From: Streptomyces sp. NBC_01476
GTDB lineage: Bacteria; Actinomycetota; Actinomycetes; Streptomycetales; Streptomycetaceae
Length of the DNA stretch: 64,000 nt
Direction: 5' to 3'
Assembly: GCF_036227265.1 (NCBI RefSeq)
Contig: NZ_CP109446.1
Coordinates: forward strand, 6,155,001-6,219,000
In this document: positions 21,595 through 30,552 of the stretch, piece by piece
How the letters are laid out: each line of letters opens with the position of its first letter
Numbering within the stretch: position 1 is the first letter of the stretch
Translations under genes and position numbers: made by a program
Notes under the pieces: model-generated
The model's input: only the letters and a program-made list of their open reading frames with translations
Databases searched by the model: none
What the model was told of the DNA's origin: nothing

Positions 21595-22065
21595 ATGACT
21601 GTTGTAAAGAGCCCTCTGCCCGAGCAGGCCCGCAAGACGGTCGGGGAGGCCCTGCAGGGCGCTCTGGTCGACCTGGTGGACCTGTCGCTGCTCGCCAAGC
21701 AGGTGCACTGGAACATCATCGGCCCGCGTTTCCGCTCCATCCACCTCCAGTTGGACGAGGTGGTCTCCGCGACCCGCACCGGCTCGGACAACGTGGCCGA
21801 GCGTGCCGCGGCCCTCGGCATCTCCCCCGATGGACGTGCCGGGACGGTCGCCAAGACGAGCGGCATCGACACCGTGACCGACGGCTGGGTCAAGGACTCC
21901 GAAGTCGTGGAGATCGTGGTCGCCGCGCTGGGCTCGGTCATCACCCGGATGCGTGAACGCATCACGGCCACCGACGAGCCCGACCCCGTGACGCAGGATC
22001 TCCTCATCGGCATCACCGCGGAGCTGGAGAAGCAGCACTGGATGTTCCAGGCGGAGAACGTCTGA
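21595..22065 (+). CDS. dpsB: Dps-family ferritin-like DNA-protection protein
   Basis: 156 aa. A four-helix Dps dodecamer subunit that oxidises and stores Fe(II) and compacts DNA. The Dps ferroxidase signature is KQVHWNIIGPRFRSIHLQLDE, with His38, His50, Asp54 and Glu55. The tail is very short (ends WMFQAENV), so DNA binding through a Lys-rich tail is not expected. Position after clgR corresponds to the S. coelicolor DpsB gene; the symbol is given on that positional basis. It has a GAGGAG site upstream and is followed by a long hairpin. Confidence 0.88.
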   Translation: MTVVKSPLPEQARKTVGEALQGALVDLVDLSLLAKQVHWNIIGPRFRSIHLQLDEVVSATRTGSDNVAERAAALGISPDGRAGTVAKTSGIDTVTDGWVKDSEVVEIVVAALGSVITRMRERITATDEPDPVTQDLLIGITAELEKQHWMFQAENV

Positions 22066-22104
22066 GCGAGCTGTCCCCCGCAGGGCTGGTTCCCGGCCGG
22101 TCGG

Positions 22105-22148
22105 CGGCTGGTCTGTGGCCGGCCGTCCGGTCGGCCGCAGACCAGCCG
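22105..22148 (+). terminator. Terminator hairpin after dps
   Basis: Outer stem CGGCTGGTCTG (22105-22115) with CAGACCAGCCG (22138-22148), and an inner GGCCG/CGGCC stem. No T run, typical of Streptomyces terminators. Confidence 0.75.
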
Positions 22149-22316
22149 GGTGCGGGCCGGCGAGGCGCGGCGTAGCGTGTGCCCGCCGGCCGCGGACCCG
22201 CGATGTGCCGTGTTCCATCTGTCCTCGGTCTGCGCGCGAGTATGACCTGACCTCGGGGCCGGGAGGGCTGTCCTGGACTCCTTTACGAGGATCCGGGCGG
22301 CCGAGAAGGAGCGGCG

Positions 22317-22616
22317 ATGCGTGCACTTCGGCTACGGGGGCGGCCCTGGAAGGCGGCACGCCTGCTGCTCGCCCTGGCCGCCGGGCTGCTGTGGTGGTGG
22401 GCGGCCTACCGGCTCGCCGTCCGGCCCGGGGCCGCCGGTCCACTGGAGGGCGCGATGTTCACCGCCGGCTGGACCCTCGGGCTGATACCCCTGCACGCCG
22501 TGCCGGCCCCCGCCGCCAGGGCACTCAGCCGCCGCCGGGACCCGGGCCGGACTGACAGCGCGGACACCAGTACGCCACCCGGCTCCGATCCGCCGAGCCG
22601 TGCTGCGCGGACCTGA
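22317..22616 (+). CDS. Small membrane protein, unknown function
   Basis: 99 aa. ATG 22317 with GAAGGAG upstream. Two predicted hydrophobic segments (LLLALAAGLLWWWAAYRLAV, about 20-42; EGAMFTAGWTLGLIPLHAV, about 45-65), then a polar Arg/Pro/Ser tail. No family recognised. Its last 92 nt overlap the 3' end of the convergent DNA glycosylase gene, so part of its tail is constrained by the opposite strand. It could be a short lipid- or wall-associated protein. Confidence 0.6.
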   Translation: MRALRLRGRPWKAARLLLALAAGLLWWWAAYRLAVRPGAAGPLEGAMFTAGWTLGLIPLHAVPAPAARALSRRRDPGRTDSADTSTPPGSDPPSRAART

Positions 22617-23328
22617 TCGGCGTACCGCACCGCAGACACGGCAACCGCTCCCGCCCGTACACCCAGTTCGTACGGCCCCGCCGGGTGTCCCCGGTCGTGA
22701 CATGCCCGGGGCGCGTCTTGTTCGCCTCCAGCAGCCGCTTCGCCAGGGTCACCAGCTTCTCCGGTGCCTTGATGTCCCCGAACGGTGTCCACGGCGTGAC
22801 CCCCCGCAGAAAACAGAGCTCCGCCACGTAGACATTGCCGATGCCCGCGAGATTGCGCTGGTCGAGCAGCGCCTCCCCGACCGGCCGGTCCGGGTCGGCG
22901 GCCAGCCGCTCCAGGGCCCGCGCCGGGTCCCAGTCCGGGCCCAGCAGGTCCGGCCCGAGGTGGCCCACCACGTCGCCCTCACCGGTGGTCGGCAGCAACT
23001 CCAGCACCGGCAGGCGGTAGCCGACCGCGACCCGGCCGGCGGTCTCCAGGATCGCCCGCACCTGGTGCGACGGACCGCCGCGCCATCGCTCTCCGGGCGC
23101 GTAGAGGTGCCAGGAGCCGTCCATCTGCAGATGCGAGTGCAGGGTCAGGCCGTCCTCCAGCCGCATCATCAGGTGCTTGCCGCGCGGCACGACCTCCAGT
23201 ACGCGTCGGCCCACCAGGTCCACGGTCGCCAGCTTCGGCACTCGCAGATCCGCGCGCACCAGCGAGTGCCCGGCCAATGCGGCGTGCAGGCGGTGGGTGG
23301 TGAGCCAGACTGTGTCTCCTTCGGGCAT
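22525..23328 (-). CDS. nei: Nei/Fpg-family DNA glycosylase (endonuclease VIII type)
   Basis: 267 aa. Excises oxidised bases and cleaves the abasic site by a Schiff-base mechanism. The N-terminus MPEGDTVW is of the Nei type (Pro2 nucleophile, Glu3), unlike MPELPE of MutM. An H2TH helix region (LDQRNLAGIGNVYVAELCFL) and a C-terminal zinc finger (CLRCGTPI then WCPRCQ) are visible. The start has GGAGAA immediately upstream. It lies 47 bp after lhr on the same strand, the same pairing as lhr-nei in mycobacteria. A CAGAAT box just before the start may provide an internal promoter. Confidence 0.92.
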   Translation of the reverse strand: MPEGDTVWLTTHRLHAALAGHSLVRADLRVPKLATVDLVGRRVLEVVPRGKHLMMRLEDGLTLHSHLQMDGSWHLYAPGERWRGGPSHQVRAILETAGRVAVGYRLPVLELLPTTGEGDVVGHLGPDLLGPDWDPARALERLAADPDRPVGEALLDQRNLAGIGNVYVAELCFLRGVTPWTPFGDIKAPEKLVTLAKRLLEANKTRPGHVTTGDTRRGRTNWVYGRERLPCLRCGTPIRSAQHGSADRSRVAYWCPRCQSGPGPGGG

Positions 23329-23375
23329 TTCTCCATTCTGGCCGACCCGGGGGTCATCCGCGGGGACCGCCGGGG

Positions 23376-26300
23376 TCAGCGGCCGTCGCGCAGCCGCAGA
23401 CCCCGCGGAGTGGCGTGGAAACCGGCCGCTTCCAGCGCCTGGCCCAGGGGGGAGGTCAGGGCGGGCTCGCCGTTGGTCCGCTCCACGGTGAGCCTGCCCA
23501 GCGCGCCCTCGCGGACCGCCAGCGCCAGCGCGTCCGCGGCGGCCTGCACTCGTATCTCCTCCATCGGCCAGGACAGCAGCGTCTTGCCGCCCCGCTCCAC
23601 ATAGAGGGCGAGCTCTCCGTCGTTGAGGACGACCAGTGCGCCGGCCTTCCGCCCCGGTTTGTGGGTGACGCCCGCGGGCTGCTCGGGCCAGGGCAGCGCG
23701 GCCCCATACGGGTTGGCCGGGTCGGCGGCGGCCAGCACCACGGTCCGGGACCGGCCGGGCTGCTCCTCCTCCCGCTCCCGCGCGGTGTTCAGCGCCCGCA
23801 GCCGGTCCACCGCGCCGTCCATGGCGAACTGCGCCGCTCCCAGCCCCTCGATCACATAGCCCCGCCGGGCCTGTCCGGTCTCCTCGAACGCCGCCAGCAC
23901 CCGGTAAGCCGCGGAGAAGCCGCCCGCCACTCCCTCGGCGGCCACCGCGCCCCGGGTGACCACACCGTGCCGGTCGAGCAGGGTGTGGGTCAGGGCGTGT
24001 GCCCGCAGTGTCGGATCCGGCTCGGCGGCGGGCACCAGCGACCAGCGGCCCGCGGTGGTGGGCGGTCCGCTGCGGGAGGCGGTGCTGCGCGGTGCCCGGG
24101 CGGCGAGCGAGCTGTACCGGCCGCGGGGGACCGCCCTCGGCGCCCGGTGCGCGGTGGCCCCCGCGGTGCGGCCGGAACCGAGCAGGGCCCGCAGCGGCGC
24201 CAGGGTGTCATTGGTGAGCCGGCCCGACCAGGCCAGATCCCACACCGCGTCGGCGAGTTGCGGGTCGGTGGCCTCCTGCCCGGCCGCCCGCACCTGGTCG
24301 GCGATCTGCCGGAAGAAGAGCCCGTAGCCGCCGTCCAGCGCGGCCAGCACCACCTGGTGCAGCGGCCCCAGTTCCAGTGGCTGGGGGGCGGGCAGCAGCA
24401 GCGGCGCGCTCTCCGCCAGATACAGCGACACCCACCCGTCCTTGCCGGGCAGCGCCCCGGCGCCCGCCCACAGGACCTCGCCCGACGAGGTCAGCTCGTC
24501 GAGCATCGCCGGGCTGTAACCGGTCACCCGGGACGGCAGCACCAGCTTCTCCAGCGCGGAGGCGGGCACCGCCGCGCCCTGCAACTGCTCGATAGCCCGG
24601 GCCAGCCCGTCCATCCCGCGCAGGCTGTGGGTGCCCACGTGCTGCCACTGCGGCAGGAACACCCCGAGCGTCGCGGGCGGCACCGGCTCCAGCTCCTGCC
24701 GCAGCGCCGCCAGGGAACGGCGGCGCAGCCGGCGCAGCACCGCGGTGTCGCACCACTCCTGACCGGCTCCGCCCGGCCGGAACTCGCCCTGGGCCACCCT
24801 GCCCGCCGCCGCCAGCCGGTGCAGCACGCCGTCCGCGACCGCGGCGCCCAGTCCGAACCGCGCGGCGACGTCCCCGGTGGTGAACGGCCCGTGTGTCCGG
24901 GCATACCGCGCCACCAGGTCGCCCAGTGGGTCCTTCACCGGCTCGGTGAACGCCACCGGCACCCCGACCGGCAGTGCCGTCCCCAGGGCGTCCCGCAGCC
25001 GCCCGGCGTCCTCCACCGCGGCCCAGTGCTCGGCTCCGGCGATCCGCACCCGGATCGCCCGCCGGGCCGACTCCAGCTCGGCGGCCCAGGCCGGATCAGC
25101 GCCGCGGGCGGTCAGCTCCGCGTCGGTGAGCGGCCCGAGCATCCGCAGCAGGTCGGCCACGCCTTCCGCGTCCTTGACCCTGCGGTCGTCGGTGAGCCAC
25201 TGCAACTCCCGGTCCAGCTCGGCGAGGACCTCGGGATCCAGCAGTTCGCGCAGCTCCGCCTGCCCCAGCAGCTCGGCCAGCAGCCGCGAGTCCAGCGACA
25301 GTGCCGCCGCCCGGCGTTCGGCCAGTGGTGAGTCGCCTTCGTAGAGGAACTGCGCCACATAGCCGAAGAGCAGGGAACGGGCGAAGGGCGACGGCTCGGG
25401 TGTGGTGACCTCCACCAGCCGCACCCGGCGGGCTTCGATGTCGCCCATCAGCTCCACCAGGCCGGGCACGTCGAACACGTCCTGGAGGCACTCGCGGACC
25501 GCCTCCAGCACGATCGGGAAGGACCCGAACTCCGAGGTCACCTGCAGCAGTTGCGAAGCGCGCTGCCGCTGCTGCCACAGCGGGGTGCGCTTGCCCGGGG
25601 TGCGGCGCGGCAGCAGCAGAGCCCGGGCGGCGCATTCCCGGAACCGGGAGGCGAACAGCGCGGAACCGCCCACCTGGTCGGTGACCAGCTGTTCGACCTC
25701 GCCCTTGTCGAAGGCGACGTCCCCCGCTCCCACCGGCGACTGCTCGGGGTCGAACTCGGTCCCCGGCCGGCCCGGGTCGGCGTCCAGCAGGTCAAGACCC
25801 ATCAGATCGGCGTCCGGCAGCCGCAGCACGATGCCGTCGTCGGCGTGCATCGCCTGCGCGTCCAGGCCGTACCGCTCCTGCAGCCGCGCGCCCAGCGCCA
25901 GCGCCCACGGGGCGTGCACCTGGGCGCCAAAGGGGGAGTGGATGATCACCCGCCAGTCGCCCAGTTCGTCGCGGAAGCGCTCAACGACGATCGTCCGGTC
26001 GTCCGGCACATGCCCGCATGCCTGGCGCTGCTCGGCCAGATACGCCAGCACGTTGTCGGCCGCCCAGGTGTCCAGACCCGCCGCCGACAGGCGCTCCCTG
26101 GCGGCCTGCGGGGGCATCGCCCCGACCTCACGCAGCCACGCCCCGAGCGCCCGGCCCAGCTCCAGCGGCCTGCCCAGCTGATCGCCTTTCCAGAACGGCA
26201 GTCGGCCCGGCACTCCGGGGGCCGGTGAGACCAGCACCCGGTCGCGGGTGATGTCCTCGATCCGCCAGGAGGTGGTGCCCAGGGTGAAGACGTCACCGAC

Positions 26301-28019
26301 CCGGGACTCGTAGACCATCTCCTCGTCCAGCTCACCGACCCGGCCGCCGCCCTTCTTCGGGTCGGCGCCGGCCAGGAACACCCCGAACAGGCCCCGGTCC
26401 GGGATGGTGCCGCCCGAGGTGACCGCGAGCCGCTGGGCGCCGGGCCGGGCGGTCAGCGTGTTCGCCACGCGGTCCCAGACGAGGCGCGGGCGCAGCTCGG
26501 CGAAGGCGTCCGAGGGATAGCGGCCGGCCAGCATGTCCAGCACCGCCACATAGGCCGAGTGCGGGAGCGCGGCGAACGGCGCCGCCCGGCGCACCACCGC
26601 CAGCAGCTCGTCCACGTCCCAGCTGTCCATCGCGGTCATGGCGACGATCTGCTGCGCCAGCACGTCCAGCGGGTTCGCCGGCACCCGCAGCGCCTCGATC
26701 GCCCCCTCCCGCATGCGCTCGGTCACCACCGCGGACTGCACCAGATCCCCGCGGTACTTCGGGAAGACCACTCCGGTGGACACCGCCCCGACCTGGTGTC
26801 CCGCCCGGCCGACCCGCTGCAGCCCGGAGGCCACCGAGGGCGGGGACTCGACCTGGACCACGAGGTCGACGGCGCCCATGTCGATACCGAGCTCCAGGCT
26901 GGAGGTGGCGACCACCGCCGGCAGCCGGCCCGCTTTGAGGTCTTCCTCCACCAGTGCCCGCTGTTCCTTGGACACCGACCCGTGGTGGGCCCTGGCCATC
27001 ACCGGCGGGGCGCCCCTGGCGGCGCCCGACTCGGCCATGATCTCCGCGGGGGAGTGCGCCTCCGGCAGCGGTTCGCCCTCGGCCCGCTCGTAGGCGATCT
27101 CGTTGAGCCGGTTGCACAGGCGCTCGGCCAGCCGCCGGGAGTTGGCGAAGACAATCGTGGAGCGGTGCGCCTGCACCAGGTCGGCGATCCGCTCCTCCAC
27201 ATGCGGCCAGATCGAGGCCCGCTCGGTGGGACCGGCCGCCGGGCCGCTCTGGTCGGCCACCGGAGAGCCGCCCAGCTCGCCCAGATCCTCCACCGGCACG
27301 ACCACCGACAGGTCGAACTTCTTCTGGGACGCCGGCTGCACGATCGCCACCCGGCGCTGCGGCGAGAGATAGCGGGCGATCTCGTCCACCGGGCGGACGG
27401 TGGCGGACAGTCCGATCCGGCGGGCCGGCCGGTCCAGCAGCTGGTCGAGCCGCTCCAGCGACAGCGCCAGGTGGGCGCCGCGTTTGGTGCCCGCCACGGC
27501 GTGCACCTCGTCCAGGATCACGGTCTCCACTCCGCTGAGCGCGTCCCTGGCGGCCGAGGTGAGCATCAGGAAGAGGGATTCCGGGGTGGTGATCAGGATG
27601 TCCGGGGGCCGGGTGACCAGCGCGCGCCGCTCGGCGGGCGGGGTGTCCCCTGAGCGGATCCCGACCCGCACCTCCGGCTCGGGCAGGCCGAGCCGCACCG
27701 ACTCCTGGCGCAGTCCGGCCAGCGGGCTGCGCAGATTGCGCTCCACGTCCACCGCGAGGGCCTTCATCGGCGAGATGTACAGCACCCGGCAGCGGCGCCG
27801 GGCCTCGGCGGGCGGCGGGGTGGCGGCGAGCTGGTCCAGCGAGGCGAGGAAGGCTGCCAGCGTCTTGCCCGACCCCGTCGGTGCGACGACCAGCACGTCG
27901 GAGCCCTCCGTGATGGCCGACCACGCCCCTGCCTGGGCTGCGGTGGGCTCGCGGAACGCCCCCGTGAACCACGCGCGGGTGGCGGGGGAGAACGCGGCGA
28001 GGCTTTTGTGACGGGACAT
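23376..28019 (-). CDS. lhr: Lhr-type large DNA helicase
   Basis: 1547 aa. ATG 28019 (MSRHKSLAAFSP) with GAGGCAGG 9 nt upstream. An SF2 3'-5' helicase: Walker A VVAPTGSGKT, DEVH box (VILDEVHAVAGTKRG), motif III LSATVRP, and motif VI QRVGRAGH. The winged-helix and Lhr-core domains follow, then the long C-terminal extension of the bacterial ~1500-aa 'long Lhr' class. Acts on DNA and RNA:DNA hybrids and is induced by DNA damage in mycobacteria (family knowledge). It is the first gene of a probable lhr-nei operon. No LexA box or TTGTCRGTG-type promoter was seen in the 130-bp spacer to the divergent AraC-type gene. Confidence 0.94.
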   Translation of the reverse strand: MSRHKSLAAFSPATRAWFTGAFREPTAAQAGAWSAITEGSDVLVVAPTGSGKTLAAFLASLDQLAATPPPAEARRRCRVLYISPMKALAVDVERNLRSPLAGLRQESVRLGLPEPEVRVGIRSGDTPPAERRALVTRPPDILITTPESLFLMLTSAARDALSGVETVILDEVHAVAGTKRGAHLALSLERLDQLLDRPARRIGLSATVRPVDEIARYLSPQRRVAIVQPASQKKFDLSVVVPVEDLGELGGSPVADQSGPAAGPTERASIWPHVEERIADLVQAHRSTIVFANSRRLAERLCNRLNEIAYERAEGEPLPEAHSPAEIMAESGAARGAPPVMARAHHGSVSKEQRALVEEDLKAGRLPAVVATSSLELGIDMGAVDLVVQVESPPSVASGLQRVGRAGHQVGAVSTGVVFPKYRGDLVQSAVVTERMREGAIEALRVPANPLDVLAQQIVAMTAMDSWDVDELLAVVRRAAPFAALPHSAYVAVLDMLAGRYPSDAFAELRPRLVWDRVANTLTARPGAQRLAVTSGGTIPDRGLFGVFLAGADPKKGGGRVGELDEEMVYESRVGDVFTLGTTSWRIEDITRDRVLVSPAPGVPGRLPFWKGDQLGRPLELGRALGAWLREVGAMPPQAARERLSAAGLDTWAADNVLAYLAEQRQACGHVPDDRTIVVERFRDELGDWRVIIHSPFGAQVHAPWALALGARLQERYGLDAQAMHADDGIVLRLPDADLMGLDLLDADPGRPGTEFDPEQSPVGAGDVAFDKGEVEQLVTDQVGGSALFASRFRECAARALLLPRRTPGKRTPLWQQRQRASQLLQVTSEFGSFPIVLEAVRECLQDVFDVPGLVELMGDIEARRVRLVEVTTPEPSPFARSLLFGYVAQFLYEGDSPLAERRAAALSLDSRLLAELLGQAELRELLDPEVLAELDRELQWLTDDRRVKDAEGVADLLRMLGPLTDAELTARGADPAWAAELESARRAIRVRIAGAEHWAAVEDAGRLRDALGTALPVGVPVAFTEPVKDPLGDLVARYARTHGPFTTGDVAARFGLGAAVADGVLHRLAAAGRVAQGEFRPGGAGQEWCDTAVLRRLRRRSLAALRQELEPVPPATLGVFLPQWQHVGTHSLRGMDGLARAIEQLQGAAVPASALEKLVLPSRVTGYSPAMLDELTSSGEVLWAGAGALPGKDGWVSLYLAESAPLLLPAPQPLELGPLHQVVLAALDGGYGLFFRQIADQVRAAGQEATDPQLADAVWDLAWSGRLTNDTLAPLRALLGSGRTAGATAHRAPRAVPRGRYSSLAARAPRSTASRSGPPTTAGRWSLVPAAEPDPTLRAHALTHTLLDRHGVVTRGAVAAEGVAGGFSAAYRVLAAFEETGQARRGYVIEGLGAAQFAMDGAVDRLRALNTAREREEEQPGRSRTVVLAAADPANPYGAALPWPEQPAGVTHKPGRKAGALVVLNDGELALYVERGGKTLLSWPMEEIRVQAAADALALAVREGALGRLTVERTNGEPALTSPLGQALEAAGFHATPRGLRLRDGR

Positions 28020-28149
28020 GGCATCCATCCTGCCTCGCGGGACCGACACCGCGCTGAGCCCGGCCCTGCGATCTGTGGATAACTCCTGACGTGAGCACGT
28101 CGGTGGCGGCTCTGGCCGGGTCCGCGGTGTTCCTTGCCACAATGACGGC

Positions 28150-29001
28150 ATGGCCGCCACGACCGACCGGGAAGAGGCCCGGCACTGGGAGCACCCCGGC
28201 CTGCCCGGCGTCGATCTGCTGCGGGCCCGCTACATACGGCACACCTTCACCCGTCACGCCCACGACGGCTATGTGATCGCCGCGGTCACCGACGGAATCG
28301 AGGGCATCGGCCTGCCCGGCGGCCGCGAGCGGGCCGGCCCGGGCGGCGTCGTCCTGATCAACCCGGGCACCCCGCATTCCGCGTACGCGGGCGTCGAGGA
28401 CGGCTGGAGCTACCGCGTGCTCTATCCCTCGGCGGACGTCGTCGCCTCCGTGGCCGCCGAGACCTCCGAGCTGCGCGGCACCCCGGCCTTCACCGCGACC
28501 GTGCTGGACGACCCGGCCAACGCCGCGATGATCGCCGACGTCCACCGGGCCGCCGAGAGCGACAACCCGCTCGCCGCCGATACCTTCCTCCGGCTGGTGG
28601 TCGCGCGCCTCCTGGCCCGCCACGGCGCCGCCCCCGCCTCCGGACCGCTCCCCGGCGGCGGACCCGGCGCCGCGGCCCGGGCCCGCGATCTGCTCGCCGC
28701 CCGGCTGACCGCGCCGCCCAGCCTGGCCGAACTCGCCACCGGGACCGGTACCAGCCCGTTCGCCCTGCTGCGCGCGTTCAAGAAGACCTACGGGCTGCCG
28801 CCGCACGCCTGGCTGACCGGCGAACGCGTACGAGCCGCCCGCCGGCTCCTCGGCTCCGGCGCGACGCCCGCCGACACCGCCGCCGCGGTCGGCTTCACCG
28901 ACCAGCCCCACCTCAACCGCCACTTCACCCGCATCGTCGGCGTGCCGCCGGGCGCGTACCAGCGGGAACGCGGCGGCCCCCGCCCGCAGCCGTCCACGTA
29001 G
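28150..29001 (+). CDS. AraC-family transcriptional regulator
   Basis: 283 aa. An N-terminal cupin-like AraC ligand domain (FTRHAHDGYVIAAVTDG; GGVVLINPGTPHSAYAG, about 15-120) precedes a C-terminal double HTH (about 185-280; LAELATGTGTSPFALLRAFK, GLPPHAWLTGERVRAARRLL, AAVGFTDQPHLNRHFTRIVG). It lies immediately upstream of azlCD on the same strand and probably controls it, as AraC-type genes often do next to AzlC. ATG 28150 is used; no strong ribosome binding site is visible. Confidence 0.9.
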   Translation: MAATTDREEARHWEHPGLPGVDLLRARYIRHTFTRHAHDGYVIAAVTDGIEGIGLPGGRERAGPGGVVLINPGTPHSAYAGVEDGWSYRVLYPSADVVASVAAETSELRGTPAFTATVLDDPANAAMIADVHRAAESDNPLAADTFLRLVVARLLARHGAAPASGPLPGGGPGAAARARDLLAARLTAPPSLAELATGTGTSPFALLRAFKKTYGLPPHAWLTGERVRAARRLLGSGATPADTAAAVGFTDQPHLNRHFTRIVGVPPGAYQRERGGPRPQPST

Positions 29002-29009
29002 CCGTGGAC
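28991..29009 (+). terminator. Hairpin spanning the stop codon of the AraC-type gene
   Basis: GTCCACG (28992-28998) pairs with CGTGGAC (29003-29009) around loop TAGC, which contains the TAG stop codon (28999-29001). Possible terminator or processing site before azlC. Confidence 0.4.
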
Positions 29010-29110
29010 ACGGCCCCCGCGCAGCCCCGGCCGGCGCATGCGGCGGGGCAGGTCGCGGCGCCGCAAGAACGTACAAGACCGCCGGCCGGCGGAACCGTAG
29101 CGTCGGGCGG

Positions 29111-29905
29111 GTGACCGCTCCCTCGATTCCCTCGACACCCCGTCAGGACACCGCCAGGAACCTGCCGCCCGCGGCCCGCGCCGCCGTGATCCGCGACGCC
29201 CTCGGGGTGGGCGTCGCGGTGGGGCTCTCCGGATTCGCCTTCGGTGTGACCTCGGCGGGCGCCGGACTCTCCGTCGCGCAGTCTTGCGCGCTGTCGTTGC
29301 TGGTCTTCACCGGCGCCTCCCAGTTCGCTCTGGTCAGCGCGCTCGGTTCGGGCGGCAACCCGCTGGCCGCCGCGGCCGGGGCGTTCTTCCTCGGCACCCG
29401 GAACGCCTTCTACGGGCTGCGGTTGTCCCAGCTGCTCCGGCTGCCTGCGGCGGTACGGCCGCTGGCCGCGCAGTGGGTGATCGACGAGACCTCCGCCGTC
29501 ACCCTGGCGCAGCGCGGCCGGGCGGCCGCACGGCTCGGTTTCACCGTGACCGGCGCCAGCCTTTATGTGCTGTGGAACCTCACCACCCTGGTCGGCGCGC
29601 TGGGTGCCTCGGCGCTCGGCGACCCGGACGCCTGGGGGCTGGACGCCGCGGGCCCGGCGGTCTTCCTGGCGCTGCTGGCACCCATGCTGAAGGGCCGCAC
29701 GGAACGCGCGGTGGCCGCGGTCGCCGTCCTGCTCGCCCTGGGGGGCCTGTCGGTGCTGCCGGCCGGGGTCCCGGTGCTGGTGTCGGCGATGGCCGCCCCC
29801 TTTGTGCCGGCGGCAGGCCGGGGGCGGGGCGTGAACGGCGGGACGGAGACCGCGAGCGGCGCGGGCCCGGCACCGCAGGACACCGGGGAAGGGGAAACGC
29901 GATGA
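29111..29905 (+). CDS. azlC: AzlC-family branched-chain amino acid exporter, large subunit
   Basis: 264 aa, integral membrane protein with about 7 hydrophobic segments. The AzlC signature is clear (GLSGFAFGVTSAGAGLS; LVFTGASQFALVSALGSGG; FFLGTRNAFYGLRLSQLL; WVIDETSAVTLAQ). Works with the small AzlD partner to export branched-chain amino acids or analogues. GTG 29111 has no ribosome binding site; TAGCGT (29098-29103) lies 7 nt upstream, so the transcript is probably leaderless. It overlaps azlD by ATGA. Confidence 0.92.
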   Translation: MTAPSIPSTPRQDTARNLPPAARAAVIRDALGVGVAVGLSGFAFGVTSAGAGLSVAQSCALSLLVFTGASQFALVSALGSGGNPLAAAAGAFFLGTRNAFYGLRLSQLLRLPAAVRPLAAQWVIDETSAVTLAQRGRAAARLGFTVTGASLYVLWNLTTLVGALGASALGDPDAWGLDAAGPAVFLALLAPMLKGRTERAVAAVAVLLALGGLSVLPAGVPVLVSAMAAPFVPAAGRGRGVNGGTETASGAGPAPQDTGEGETR

Positions 29906-30228
29906 GCACCACGGCGGGCACCTGGATCGCGATCGGACTGACGGTGGCCGGCTGCTACGGCGTGAAACTGCTGGGTCTGTCCGTGCCGGCGGGCCTGCTG
30001 GAGCGGCCGGTCGTCAAGAAGCTCGCCGCCCTCGTGCCGATCGCCCTGCTGGCCGCTCTCACCGCACTGCAGACCTTCGGCACCGACGGACTGCGGCTCA
30101 CCGTCGACGCGCGCTCGGCCGGGCTGGCCGCGGCGGCCGTCGCCCTGCTGCTGCGGGCACCGTTCCTGGTGGTGGTGGCCGCGGCGGTCCTCGTCACGGC
30201 GGCCGTACGGGCGATCTCCGGGATGTGA
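29902..30228 (+). CDS. azlD: AzlD-family branched-chain amino acid exporter, small subunit
   Basis: 108 aa with four predicted transmembrane segments (WIAIGLTVAGCYGVKLLGL; LAALVPIALLAALTAL; AGLAAAAVALLLRAPFLVV; VVAAAVLVTAAVRAI). ATG 29902 overlaps the azlC stop and is preceded by GGGGAAACGCG. Size and pairing are typical for AzlD. Confidence 0.9.
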   Translation: MSTTAGTWIAIGLTVAGCYGVKLLGLSVPAGLLERPVVKKLAALVPIALLAALTALQTFGTDGLRLTVDARSAGLAAAAVALLLRAPFLVVVAAAVLVTAAVRAISGM

Positions 30229-30251
30229 TCGAACGCGCGATACTGGCACCC

Positions 30252-30446
30252 ATGCGGTTGACGATTTTCTGGGAACGGATGCGCGCGCATTTCGGCGAGA
30301 CCTCCGCCGACACCTTCGCGCGCGACCATGTGATGTCGGAACTGGGTGGCCGCACGGTCATCCAGGCCCTGGACGACGGCTGGGAGGCCAAGGACGTCTG
30401 GCGCGCGGTGTGCGCCGCCATGGAGGTGCCCGCCTCCCACCGCTGA
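30252..30446 (+). CDS. DUF3046 family small protein
   Basis: 64 aa. MRLTIFWERMRAHFGETSAD followed by FARDHVMSELGGRTVIQALD matches the actinobacterial DUF3046 family, usually found just upstream of recA, as here. Soluble, function unknown. The ATG has no clear ribosome binding site. Conservation of this position suggests a link with the RecA/RecX neighbourhood, but nothing in the sequence shows it. Confidence 0.85.
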   Translation: MRLTIFWERMRAHFGETSADTFARDHVMSELGGRTVIQALDDGWEAKDVWRAVCAAMEVPASHR

Positions 30447-30552
30447 CCTGTGCCTGGCCGCCTCGGGCGCGGGAGTGGCGACGCTTTTCGCGCCGTTACG
30501 GCAAATGGGTTGATATCAGGACTTACTACCTGTAAGCGCCCAGACTTGCCCT

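Noticed and set aside
26332..29076. Long open frame overlapping lhr in another frame
   Set aside because: Arg/Gly/Ala-rich shadow; Lhr motifs are all in the other frame.
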